Source: Panaeolus papilionaceus
Lineage: Eukaryota > Basidiomycota > Agaricomycetes > Agaricales
Direction: 5' to 3'
DNA length: 64,000 nt
Assembly: GCA_015501605.1 (NCBI GenBank)
Contig: JADNRZ010000028.1
Coordinates: forward strand, 426,311-490,310
Position 1 is the stretch's first letter; each line of letters begins with the position of its first letter. Under the pieces are notes generated by a model. It saw nothing but the letters and a program-made list of their open reading frames with translations. It was not told where the DNA came from and ran no database searches. The position numbers were made by a program, and so were the translations under genes. This document shows, one piece after another, positions 34,545-45,699 of the stretch.

Positions 34545-36124
34545 ATGGCCACCACCTCAAAGCAGAAATACGAGGAAATCAAAGTCATCGGACCTGTTTC
34601 TGTTGCACCAGTAGACGGCACCAAAAGGTCTAGTAATTGGCGGACGGTGCTGTGAGTGGATAGAGGTCGATGAGATTCTATGATTTTACTGACTGTGTTC
34701 CGTTCATAGAGTTATGGGTCCCACTGGGTCAGGAAAGAGCTCCGTGTGTACACATGATGTATTACCGCATGCTGAAAAGAATACTCATAATTTTCACCTT
34801 CTCCGTTTCGCGTTTATATGTCTAGTTTATTGAGGCACTTGGTCTCAAGGGCGCCTCCAAGATATCCAGTCACAGTCTGGATGCGTGCACCCAGACTGTG
34901 TCTACTTACATCTTAAACAACGTCACTCGTCGTGGTGACCCCATTTATCTTGTGGACTCGCCTGGCTTTGCCGACACGAAGATATCGGAGATGGCGATCA
35001 CGTCCATGTTACAGAAATGGATTCAAGACAATGGGTGAGTACAGCTTTGTCTGCTCATCGTTCTGTGTATGAAATAACAGGATGTATCTTGGTTAGATAT
35101 TTCAATTACATATTGTATTTAACGCCAATAACACAGGTTAGATTGCCAGGGTCTCAACGGCAGATTCTGAAAACCTTCAACGCCCTCACTGGTATCAAGT
35201 CAGCCAGGAATGTAATGGTAGTAGCCACGATGTGGGACACCATTTATGCTGAACATGTAGCGAAGCGTGCAGAGGAGACGTATAAACAGCTCCAAGATGA
35301 TATATGGGAGGTACTATCTCAAATAACATGGAATTTATCCTTGTCATAGCGCTCATTTATCTACATAGGATTTCATTCAACGAGGTGGTCGGATTTCGCG
35401 ATTCCACAATACGGAGCAATCTGTATTGTCAATCCTAGACCAAGTTTTTGGATTGGGAGACGGTCACTACTTCTCTGTAGAAGAACATAAAGGGACTATC
35501 AAGGGGAGTCCTTTCGAAACCAATCTCCTCGCTGACCTCCAGATGCGAATTCAAAATCTGGATATGGATCTGGCTACCATCCGCCGTGAGCTCATTTATG
35601 CCGAAGAACGGGGTGATCAGCAACTTCAGTCTTTTGTTCTTCGGAATCTTCAAGAAGCTGAGCAGGACCTTGCTCGATTCCGGATGGAACTGGACAGCTT
35701 CTACGCCATTCCACTCCCGCACACATCTAGTGAAGATGTGAACCATGCTAACGATGTTAGCGAGACCTCTGATGACCATGAAGAAGATTCCGATGTTGGT
35801 GGGCGATTAGAAGTTGTGGGTCGCGTTAGCGTTGAGAATTCCAATGTGACACCATCAGGTATATCACACCCGCCTACGCCCATTATTGCTGCCACTCCTG
35901 TCGTTCCCTTTGTGCCACATGCTGGTGTTTCTCTCAAAACTATCGCTTCATCAGCGCCTCTGTCTGACGCTGTCACACCAACGCACGATCGCTTATTCAG
36001 GTCACGGTCCGTCTCTCAACCGCAACAAATCCGACTGGCGCAGCACTCTCATGTGAAATTTATGCGCTTTATAAAGTTGATGAAGTGCTGGGGAAAGGAT
36101 GTTGGTGACCGTCATGAAGCTTGA
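34545..36124 (+). CDS. P-loop GTPase family, copy F (intact)
   Basis: Exons 34545-34651, 34710-34743, 34826-35034, 35097-35310 and 35369-36124 join in phase to 439 residues. Start MATTSKQKYEEIKVIGPVSV. P-loop GPTGSGKSS; G3 LVDSPGFADT; G4-like VATMWDT (sisters have VTTMWD). The coiled coil contains LLADLQMRIQNLDMDLATIR and AEQDLARFRMELDSF. A long Ser/Pro/Asp/Val-rich linker of about 130 residues follows and the tail is KFMRFIKLMKCWGKDVGDRH, with Cys at about 428. Exon 3 encodes SHSLDACTQTVSTY where sisters have SNGLDGYTQAVSTY. A GTGAGT occurs 9 bases after the stop. The protein is probably soluble apart from the basic C-terminal tail. Function unknown. Confidence 0.85.
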
Positions 36125-37849
36125 CCGCTTTGGTGAGTTCATCTAGAGTGTTCGGTTTTTCGACGTGCTGATACATGAGACGTTATGCCAGTGTTTTGTA
36201 TCTCAGTCCCGATCTCGGTTAGATTTGAAGCGCGAGAGGCTCTTTTTTAACTGGATACGTCTTTCAAATACATCTTTCATGGTGTGGCTTCATATCCTCT
36301 GATGGACTGTCGCTGGTTTTGGGACATTTGCAGTTACATGTGTATTTTATCATGATATTCTCTTGTGCTCGCATTAAATCATCTTTTGTTCCCTTATGCA
36401 TGTTTATTGCCGGCTGGACGGGTCAAAAATTTTATATGTCTGTGCTTTTCAACAAATTCTGACGTGCATATGAAACCACAGGCGTATATTCAACGTCAAT
36501 TCGTATCTTGTATTGTCGTCGTACCTGGGAGTTACTGCGCCTCCCTCACTCATTCCATTTCAAGGTATCAAGGTATCACCCGTTGAAGACCAGGACAACA
36601 TCCGGTTACTGCACCCCAATTACGATCATCATCACCGTTATGACCCTCCCTGGAACTACAGTGTCCTTTTAGCCAACCCCTTTCCGTTCCATGTTCCCAG
36701 TCCGTGATCCTCAACATCGCTGTTACCCCCACCAAGATTTTTTTACGACGAAATTTCTTTGGTCCTGGGTATCAGCGAACCGCAATCACAAAAGAGCCTG
36801 CAGTGATCGCAGTGACGGAAGTGAATGGGGGAGGGATGAAGCGAGGTGACGCATGTTTCTATTTGGGTGAGACTTTTGGATTCTTCTCTCCCTTCACTCA
36901 TTATCTCGTTTCGTCGCGTTTCACTGTTCTTCTCGCTCCTTTATTCGTTTTATTCCTATTGCGGCTCATTATCCTTGTGTTCAGGTCTGTAATATGACCT
37001 TTCCTTTCAGCCGTTCTTTCAGTCTTTTTCGTCACGGCCTGAACGATGTGCCTGTGATACCAAGTTACCAACCCGTCAATGACAACTCCCGCGTGCTATA
37101 TCATTGATTTCATCATGTCAAATCAAATGCTGACGGCGTGACGCGTTGTCTCGTTCACCCATATATGGTAACTCGCGGGAGAGGATGGGGGACCGAAGAC
37201 TAGACCGAGACTAGCTGACGCGTTGTCTCTTTTATGTAGAAGCTACACGAACAGGGTTGGCTCGACATGTCCGTGGTCTTGATCCTTATCGTCACGGTTG
37301 CAAAGGCTTGCGATGGTGATGACGATGCTGATTAATAGTCTCATTTCTTCGGGCCTCTTTTCACTCTGACGAACTCCACCATAAAAACATCTATGTGAAC
37401 GCTTTGCTACACTTAACGCCAACATGATCCACTGTTCCTCTTGCTCAATAGTTGCGCCTACATGCACCCGCCGCTGGCATCCACCTTACTCTTGAGTCTA
37501 CGAGACATAGTTACTAGGTTGGAAGAGTCGACCTAAGAACAGACGTTGTAGAGAGATAACCGCTCCGTCGAATGAGGAACACGCCCACTGAAATGGATGC
37601 TTAAGAGCCGATGGAAAGTTTTCAGATGGAATCAGCAGAATGGAGGCGATGTTTCTCCAATGGATATAACACAAATGTGGCTGGGCGCGTTTGATTATCT
37701 AGCTGGAATTCGTTCTTTGAAGGAGGCGAACCTGATCGTGGACTTATCATAACTCTTCTGTATATAAACCCTATACCTTTAGCGCATCATTTGTTTTTTT
37801 CTGTCCATCATCTCTTGCGCTTCGACAGCTTGTACCATATTCTCACAAA
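36125..37849. other. Intergenic, no recognisable gene
   Basis: Plus-strand frames at 36365-36586 and 36704-36997 are short, hydrophobic or mixed, and not recognised. No GTPase remnant was seen between copies F and G apart from the leader of G. The exact GGAATGCACGAGG word is absent before copy G. Confidence 0.35.
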
Positions 37850-38720
37850 ATGTCTACCACTGCGAACATAGAATACAAGATAATAAACGTCAGTGGACCT
37901 GTTTTTGCTGAACAAGTAGGTGGGGTCCCAAGGGATGTTCTCCCTAGTACTGTGCTGTGAGTGGACAGACATAGAAAATATCCTCCAGTAACTCTGACGA
38001 TGCTACACAGTATCATGGGTCCCACAGGGTCGGGAAAAAGCTCAGTACGTGTATAGTATGCCAAATGCCGCGGTTGAGATAATGAGATATAACAATAGTC
38101 ACCACCATGTGGGATAATTTAGGTGGGGAGCATGCAGTGAACCGTGCAGAGGAGACGTATAAGCAACTTCAAAAAGGAATCTGGGAGGTATTTCAAGTTA
38201 CAATACAATTTGCTCTTAATAATCCACTTACCTACCTTGCAAGGATTTTATGAGCTGTGGTGCAGGGATTACAAGGTTTTTAAATACGAAGGAATCAGCA
38301 TTGTCAATCTTGGATCGAGCTATCAAACGGGGAACTGGCACCAATTTTTCAATAGAAGATCACGCAGGCAACATTCAAAAAAGTCCATTTCACATTAATC
38401 TCATAACAGACCTCCAATATCGCATCCAGAATCTGAACGCCCATCTACCTACACTGCAGGATGAGCTGACTCATGCTGAAGCGCTGGATGACCAGCTGCT
38501 CGAATCAATTCTTCAACTGAGGCTCCAAGAAGCCGAAGAGGACCTGGCCCGATTTCAAGAGGAGCTGGATCATTTGGGTCCCCTGCCTTCTCCTCTGGCT
38601 ACACCTGTTCCTGAAGCCCTTGAGACAATCTGTGACGTCCGCAATCCCAGCAAATTTACACGCCTCATGAAGTCAATGAAGTGCTGGGGCAAGGCCCTTG
38701 GTGAGCATCATGTCATATGA
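37850..38720 (+). pseudogene. P-loop GTPase family, copy G (exon 3 and half of exon 4 deleted)
   Basis: Exon 1 (37850-37956, MSTTANIEYKIINVSGPVFA) and the P-loop exon (38011-38044, IMGPTGSGKSS) are intact, with a good GTACGT donor. The sequence then jumps, within 55 bases, to ATAGTCACCACCATGTGGG (38096-38114), the TTMWD part of exon 4, so exon 3 (DSPGF) and the first half of exon 4 are missing. The remaining exon 4 ends at GGGAG (38187) and exon 5 is 38244-38720, with a coiled coil and the tail KSMKCWGKALGEHH. No acceptor restores the frame between the P-loop exon and TTMWD. GTGAGT lies 9 bases after the stop. Confidence 0.8.
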
Positions 38721-40309
38721 GGGCATCAGTGAGTTCAACTTTTCGCATTCTCTTTCACATTTTCTGATTCGACCTGCTAGTGCTACAGCTTTTATGCAGG
38801 TTTTTGGATAAGCAATGCTCCTGCATCTCTTATATGCGTACAGTGTTTTGCGTTCCTCATATCGTTTACGCAGGTTAGCCTTGAATACAGTGTGGAATAG
38901 AAATTAGTTTGCGGCGAGTGTGAGACCGGTGAAGGGATGGTGATTGAATAGACAAAGGTTCCAAAGCGAGGGAACAGTGCGAGTTGTGGGATAAGGTATG
39001 TGTCAGTGTGTCAGATGCTCTCTATGTTCTCGACGTCTCGCCCGCGCTCAGTGTGGCGATGGGCTCAAAACTCGAAGTGGGTGGTAAGAAAGATGATGAT
39101 TGTTCCTCTTCTACGTATGAATATGTGGGAATTGAGCATAAGGTGCACGCCTGCTCGTGCGTCACTTGACCCGACCTGTACACGATCATTTGTAGCTACC
39201 AAGAAGAGAGCATCTGGAAAATATGTCCACAAGGAATGAAATTCGTATCTAAGAGTCCGTTTTGAAATAAGAAGTAAATCCCAGTCCTCCTTCTCGCGAC
39301 TGATAATCCTTCGAACAGGGGACACTGATGTGCGCGCGACGTCTTCAAGCGCGGGAAACTACACACTCGATGACCGGCGTGAGGTCAACGTCGCAGAGGG
39401 CGCTCTGAGGTTGCGAATAGGTGTTTCCGGAGTGTACTAGGCCTTCGTAGCGATAGAATAAACAAGTATTTGAAGCAAGAAGGCTTTCTAAAGTCGAGAA
39501 CGAATAATTGATGTAGTGGAGTTCAAAAATGTGGGCATAAAGTTAGCTGTTGTATTTTTACGAAGCACATTAGACTATGTACAAACTCGAATCAGAGCTA
39601 AAATACAAACTAAGGGGGTTTGAAACTAAATAAGAAAGCGCCGAGGCGCAGCAGGAAAGGGTTCGAAACAAAGAGCAAGAGCTGAAAGCGGTAAAGAGGA
39701 GGGGTGAAGTGAGGGGAAACGGGGGTTGGAATAGGAAAGGAGGGTAAATATTGAAGGAAATGATGAAATAAACGGACTTTAATGTCCGTACGCACCATGG
39801 GGTGCGCTGTTGCAAGGTATGTTGGTCGGGCTATCCATTTGGTGTTGTGGCGGCTGATGGTAATGATAAACGAGCGACGCTTGTAGTTATGCGATAGCGC
39901 CGTGAATTGGTGACGAAGCCGTGATGACCGGGATGGGTAAGCGTCGTGATTTGGAGCGCGTGCGTGCGTGCGTGCATGCGTGATGGTGAAAATGCGAAAA
40001 AGGCGGGTTACGGGTGCAGGTGAGCGCGCTGCTCATCAATGCATGCTTTTACGCGTCCTCAACGAGGTGTCCAGGCTCACTAGTGGGCCCCCATTCCACT
40101 AGGAGGAGCGGAGCACGTCCTTGTGTCCGAGAGGCTATAGCGCGATGAGAGGAGAGGTGCAGAAGGTGAGATGGTTGTGGAATGATGGTATGTACAACTA
40201 AAGAAGGAAAGCGTGGCTGTCGCGATGGTGTAATTCGAAAGTCCAAGATAATGTGAGCGTATATGGGAAACCGAGTGAAGGGTAATGAATGAGAAATGAG
40301 AGTGGGAAT
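38721..40309. other. Intergenic with a TGCG microsatellite
   Basis: No gene is visible. Bases 39960-39982 are a (GTGC)n-like run. The minus-strand frame 39570-39815 is Phe/Ser/Pro-rich low complexity rather than a recognisable protein. Confidence 0.35.
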
Positions 40310-40520
40310 GGGCTCATGACTGTCGAAGTGACATGAGGTATGACCGCGACGCGAAATCTATCCTGTTCGATGCAAACACCGTGCCGCGTGCCGCTATTGT
40401 AAGTGCAGTTTTTAATTAATCCACCATAGCTAAATAGGTTTCCATCTGGGAGACGGGTGGGAGTGGCTGAAGGAAGGGGTATGACTGCTTGCATCATAGA
40501 CGCGCCTTCAACACGAGTAT
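40310..40520 (-). pseudogene. Fragment (exon 3) of the secreted GPI-protein family
   Basis: Immediately after a TAG acceptor (40522-40521) the minus strand reads TRVEGASMMQAVIPLP, TPTRLPDGNLFSYGGLIKNC and GTRHGVCIEQD. This aligns with exon 3 of the intact gene at 47476-48284 (TRIEGASMLQVTIPAP, LPDGSKFSFGGSIENC, HGVCIKE). Upstream exons and the C-terminal hydrophobic end are absent, so this is an orphan exon inside the GTPase array. Confidence 0.75.
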
Positions 40521-40944
40521 CTAGGCTCATTTTATTGAGCCATACCATGATGAAAGATCGTCAGAGTGACTGATCGGCGAATCCTTGGCCGCAGCGACAA
40601 TTAGAGAATGCGTTGACGTCATCTCACATTCTCAAACGCTACATTCACCAGTCTGTTCGCTTATGCTTACATCCCCTCGCAACGTCACCAACACCCATCG
40701 AGGGTATCATCTCCAACAAGCTGATGGAACCTCTTCACATCTCACCGGCACATTTGTCCCATCATCACCCTTCGCTAAACCTCGTCTCGTCTCGTTTGAA
40801 TCCCTTCCCCTCACCACTTCTCTAATCGCCCGTCCTCATGCGTGCTCGCTCATGCCATAAATGCATTCGCGAAGATACATTTATTTTTACCCCACGTCAC
40901 ATCCATCCCTCGCTCAACTAAACTACATCGATCCACAACCGAAG

Positions 40945-41385
40945 TCAATTTAGACCGTATGCCTCGTTCCTCTCATCGAAGCTGAAGAATAGGCGGCAAA
41001 CTTGTAAACCCCATCCTGCGTCTTTTCGTTGCGGGACCGGCGGATATGTAAGTAGTGGTAGTTGGGGAGTGGGAGAGGTGACCGACGGGAACCGAAACCC
41101 AACCCAGTGCGAGAGCCGAGGGTTGTGGACGGATGCGCCCCCAGAACCACGGATCTCTCTACCTACATATCTCGGGGAGGCAATGGTAGTCGAAAATGTG
41201 TGCATTGTAGTAATTACGAAAGGGGGAAGTGGAAGGATGGGCAAAGAAATTAAGTGGAGAGAGGAACCACGAGTGCGGGCAGTAGTAAGCGGGTCGTGGT
41301 GGAAGTACGGTACTAAGAATGTGAAGGTAAGTTGGGTAATGGACCAGTGAGGTGGTCGCGCACATGTGACCAAGAAGACAGATCT
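40945..41385 (-). repeat. Dispersed palindrome-CACGTG repeat (copy 2)
   Basis: On the minus strand it starts near 41385 with AGATCTGTCTTCTTGGTCAC, then a CT-rich region, and about 240 bases later GGCGCATCCGTCCACAACCC and TCGGCTCTCGCACTGGG. The same order is seen in copies at 45164-44660 and 50470-50960. Reading frames inside do not look like a protein. The terminal palindrome is not clear in this copy. Confidence 0.5.
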
Positions 41386-41765
41386 TCCCATCGTGAACAC
41401 GTTCGAGGGTGATGCATGGGGTTCTGTCAAAATCTCGTTGTTGTGAGCACATGCCGAACTTTCGAGGGGATGGTTGAGGGAACCCAGGTGCCCATGATAA
41501 ATCGAGTTCTTCTGGCGGTTGGAAACTTATATAGGAGGCCTAGATTTAAAACGCAGCATGTACGTGGGCTGTTGATAGAACATTAGAGTGATGTCCTGTA
41601 CTAGATATGATTCATACGGCTTTTCAACTCGAACATGGGAGCATACGAATCTCAATGATATAAATTCATCAATCAGATTCGTTTAGATGGGGATGACGCC
41701 TCTGAGCTGCGACGCAGTCTAACTATTACACTCGTATCCCAAGATCTCATGAATGTCTAACAGGT

Positions 41766-41778
41766 GGAATGCACGAGG
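41766..41778 (+). promoter_or_regulatory. GTPase-array upstream motif (GGAATGCACGAGG)
   Basis: Exact 13-base match, 133 bases before the ATG of copy H and preceded by the same GT (GTGGAATGCACGAGGC) as at copy F. Confidence 0.55.
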
Positions 41779-41910
41779 CATCCGCAGCGAAGGATAGGAT
41801 CGGGGCTCCCCGTCGTTTACTCTCTTCTTACCATCATCTCGCTCACTTTGACTTCAACAACAGCCAACCCCTTGATATATCGTCTGTTCCCCATTAAATC
41901 TTGTCACACG

Positions 41911-43371
41911 ATGGCCACTACTCCCAGGGCAGAATACGAGTACATCAAAGTCACTGGGCCTGTTTCTGTTGAACCAGTGGATGCGGTACCAAACACCGAA
42001 TTTAGTTGGAGGATCCTGTGGGTGGACTTCTTATTTGAATGAAGCTATCCTATAGGTTTACCTGTGATCTGATCATAGTATCATGGGCCCAACAGGAGCA
42101 GGAAAGAGTTCCGTACGTATATGTCACTTAGTACACCATTCTGGACTTAATATGCGGAGTCTCTATGTTTCTCTAATTTTTTTTGGTGCGTCTAGTTCAT
42201 CGAGGCACTTGGTCTCAAGAACTCTTCAAAGATATCCAGTAACGGATTGGATGGATGCACCCAGGCCATATCCACCTACACATTGAGCAATGCCACTCAT
42301 AAAGACGGCAGCCCAATCTATATTGTAGACTCACCTGGCTTTGCAGATGCTAAGATATCGGAGATGGCCATCGTCTCGATGTTACAGAAATGGATTAAAG
42401 GCCATCGGTGAGTCTGCGTGATTATTTTCGCATTTTTGGTCCTAATGAGGGACATACATACTTTCTTCAGGTATTTTAGTCGTGTATTCTATTTAACGCC
42501 CGTAACACGAGTTCGGTTGCCCGGCTCTCAGCGGCAGGTCCTGAGGACATTCCAAGCCCTCACTGGCGTCAATGCAGCCGGAAACGTAACAATCGTAACT
42601 ACGATGTGGGACACCATATGGGGAGAGCAAGCGGAGGTGCGTGCAGAGGGGAACTATGAACAACTTCAAAATGAGATCTGGAAGGTTGTTTCTTTTTCCT
42701 AATTTATCTTCTCGATCAAGAATTCATTGTTTCTTTAGGACTTCATCCAAGAGGGTGCTCAGATCGCAAAATTTCTCAATACACAGGAATGCGTGTTGTC
42801 ACTCCTGAATGAAGCTCTCGGTCGATCATCAACCAAGAATTTCTTGATAGAAGGTCACGACGAACATATCAAAGCGAGTCCATTTGAACAAAACATCCTC
42901 GTTGATCTACAAGATCGAATTCAGAACTTGCGATCACATATACCTACCCTCCGCAACGAGCTTTCGGACGTCGAAGCACTAGGAGATGAGCTGCTCGAGT
43001 CGGTTCTTCGACCAAGGCTTATAGAAGCCGAAGCGGACTTGGCTAGATTCCAAAAAGAGCTGTATGATTCAGGTCTCCTACCCCCTACTACTCCTGCTCT
43101 CGCTGCCCCTACTCGAGAGGCCCCTGGACCCAATCCCGTGGATCATGCGCCCCATGGAGTATCACTTGAGGACGTCGCTCCACTGACTATGGCATCCCCG
43201 TCCCTTCTTGCGGAAAGTCCACGAGGTGATGACCAATTGGATAATGTTGAAGAAGCTACCGACTTCCACCTCGTGCCCATGCAGCACACTCATCAGTCTA
43301 GACGATTTAGGCGCGTAATGGAGTTGATTAAGTGTTGGGGCAAGGATGTTGGTGATCGCCATGATGTTTGA
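41911..43371 (+). CDS. P-loop GTPase family, copy H (intact)
   Basis: Exons 41911-42017, 42079-42112, 42196-42407, 42471-42684 and 42739-43371 join in phase to 399 residues. P-loop GPTGAGKSS at residues 39-47; G3 VDSPGF near 91-96; G4-like TTMWD at 161-165; coiled coil roughly 240-305 (LVDLQDRIQNLRSHIPTLRN, EADLARFQKELYDS). A Pro/Ala/Val linker follows and the tail is RVMELIKCWGKDVGDRHDV with Cys388. Between P-loop and G3 the family-wide SSNGLDGxTQ segment probably contains the switch I Thr. The donor of intron 1 is GTGGGT; all others are standard. This is the clearest full-length copy and the best reference for the family. The nucleotide-hydrolysis role is inferred from motifs only. Confidence 0.87.
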
Positions 43372-44009
43372 GCAGGCTTCTTCGTTCGTTGAAGTACTTA
43401 GATTATTTTCTCACTCTTCGTGGATCATTAATCATTCTCCAGGTGATTTTTCTGTAATTCCATCCACCTGCCCAATTATGAGTCTTATCTGAGTTTGGGT
43501 CTCGCTGATTTCTGCCACCTCGAGCATCAGGCCGTTGATACGAAGACGGACTCTGGTTTCATTGCGTGACATTGTGTTCTTTTCCAACCACGACCATTCC
43601 GTCGTCCGCGCCCTCTTCGGTTGGTAAACTGGTATCGTCAAGTCGCCCTTCGAAAAATGGTTTGGCATTGTTGTATCACCAATATTTGGGAGATCCTTCG
43701 CTGATCGTACCACTATCTCATACATCCGCACATCTAGCGTTTCCCCAACGTTTCCCTCCTGTCTGAACAACTCGCTGTACCTAGCACAATGTCTCGTCAT
43801 CATTTCCAATTTAACCGTGTGTATCACCGTCATACGGTTATTTTCTCATCTTCTCAGGCTGAACAATTCCTGATTGCCTTGAGGCAAGCCAAAATAATTT
43901 CTAGGCCACGTATGCACACATGTTCTTGGTTTATGTTCAATTACTACTGTATCATCTCTCTCGCTAACTTCACCTCCCCAGTCTTGGAGTCACCAACAGT
44001 GTTACCAAA
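43372..44009. other. Intergenic and leader of copy I, no gene seen
   Basis: The minus-strand frame at 43432-43833 (133 codons) and the plus-strand frames here have no recognisable motif. The last bases before 44010 (ACTTCACCTCCCC..ACCAAA) resemble the pyrimidine-rich leaders of the other GTPase copies. Confidence 0.35.
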
Positions 44010-45690
44010 ATGGATGCTCCTGAAGCGAACAAACACGAGGTGATCACCATAAGCGGTCCCGTTTCTGCAAAAGGAATAGATAGGATAGACAAACGTTAAC
44101 ATTGTTGCAGTATATAGTATGTACTATGGAAATGGCTGTGTGATTCTACGCTACTGTCTAACGGTTAACCATTCAGACTCAAGGGTCCCACAGGATCTGG
44201 AAGGAACGGTACAGTACGTTGGTCGCTGTCGGTTATGTATCATCTCAATGCTTGGTATTGTTCATTGAGTTCTTGAGATTAAACGGCACCTCGATAATCT
44301 CGAGTAATGGACTAAAAGGATATATGCAGAGTGTCTTGACCTACAGAGTGACCAATGTGACTGTTAGTACTGGTTATCCGATTTGCCTTGTGGACTCCCC
44401 AAGTTTCGCAGATACGACGATATCCGAAACGAGAATTGTTTCCATGTTTCAGCAATGGCTGAGCGGTGACGAGCAAGTAAAGCTCAATTTGTCTTCGTGT
44501 ACAATTTCATTCGAATACCCACTTTATGCTGTAGCGATGTCTTTAGTCACATCTTATACTTCAACCCCAATCATACATGCCCAGCTTCCTGGAAGTCAAC
44601 AGGCCAGCCCCAAATATTGCGATTGTCTTGCGTCCTCGGTCGCTCGTCACCGGAGGATGTAGGTAGCCTAGAGGCTACGTTCTGGGGGTGGAAAGAGGGC
44701 AATGGCCGGAAGACCACTGCACCACTTCCCAGGTCGAGAGCCGATGGACGGAGGAGGATGCGCCCCACCATCCATCTGCTCTCTGACCCCTAGACTACCG
44801 TTTCTTCCCGGTAACAGCATAACCATGTATGGGTATGTGAATGGATAATAGGTTGCAAGAAATTCGGAGTTTTGTGTAGTTCGGAGGTAATGTTCGTAGA
44901 TTTCATTCAGCAAGGAAAGTCTTCCCGATGTGGACCTGGGAAAAACCCAGACATGCACTTGTGAGGCTAGAATGCTCAGGAGAGGGTGCGTGGGAAAAAA
45001 GAAAGGGAATAAAAATACTGAGCCGAGCGACAAATTTTTCGCACCGACTAGAGAGCGAGGCGAAGTAATAATGAAGGTACGAGCAGGGAAGTGTTGATTG
45101 AGTTGTCAAGGGTTGACTCGCTCACGTGACCAAGAAGGTCGATCTGTGTGCGTGCACACAGATCACTCCATAACGAGTACGTGGGACTGATTGTGGGGAG
45201 AGAACGCGGTGAACCGTGATGAAGGGACATGTCTACAACTTCAGAAGGCTATATGGAAGGTGTTAACGTCACTTATTCTGTTTTTCTTGTTGATTTTTGA
45301 GATATCGCTTTAGGATTTTAGTATCGAACGAGGCTCTCGGATCGAGAATTTATATAATACGGAGGACTCTGCACTTTTAATTCTCGATAAAGTCACGCAC
45401 GACGGGACTAGCGTCACCTGCTCAGTCGAAGATATTGTTAAAGACCATCAAGATGTACAAGAAGTGACATTTGCGGTCAATCTGTATACCGAACTTCAGG
45501 ATCGAGTTCATAACTTGCAGTCTCAGCTCCGATAACAGCTATGCGAAAGTTCCGATGAAGCCGCAGACAAATTACTACAGTCTCGTCATGTTCCGAGAGT
45601 TGAAGAAGCCGAAGCGGATCTCGCACGATTTCATCACGAGTTTCGAGAATATAGTCCCCTTCACCATTTTTCATCCCCAGTAAACCCTCC
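44010..45690 (+). pseudogene. P-loop GTPase family, copy I (degenerate and split by a repeat)
   Basis: Exon 1 (44010, MDAPEANKHEVITISGPVSA) ends in a stop before a usable donor. Exon 2 reads LKGPTGSGRNGT, so the P-loop Lys is Arg and the following Ser is lost. Exon 3 keeps ISSNGLKGYMQSVLTYRVTN and CLVDSPSFADTTISE, with the G3 Gly changed to Ser. Exon 4 is cut after QLPGSQQ (about 44600-44640) by the dispersed repeat 44660-45164. The rest continues at 45181: a remnant of the GEHAxxRAE..LQKAIWK end of exon 4, then exon 5 from about 45314 (ERGSRIENLYNTEDSALLIL, YTELQDRVHNLQSQLR, EAEADLARFHHEF) with an in-frame stop. The copy is dead. Confidence 0.8.
44660..45164 (-). repeat. Dispersed palindrome-CACGTG repeat (copy 3), inside GTPase copy I
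   Basis: On the minus strand it starts with a palindrome (45164-45141, stem GATCTGTGTGC / GCACACAGATC sharing the centre), then GACCTTCTTGGTCACGTGAG. It ends about 400-500 bases later with GCATCCTCCTCCGTCCATCG and GGCTCTCGACCTGGGA. It interrupts GTPase copy I between QLPGSQQ and the exon-4 end. No coding potential and no LTR or long inverted termini were seen. Target duplication could not be resolved. Confidence 0.55.
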
Positions 45691-45699
45691 TATATTTTC

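Noticed and set aside
38096..38187. A functional short GTPase from copy G by skipping exon 3
   Set aside because: The available AG before TCACC gives the wrong phase after the P-loop exon and runs into a stop.
20610..45690. GTPase array as NLR-type (NACHT/NB-ARC) immune receptors
   Set aside because: There is no NACHT or NB-ARC signature, no repeat domain and no effector domain; motifs fit a small P-loop GTPase with a coiled coil.
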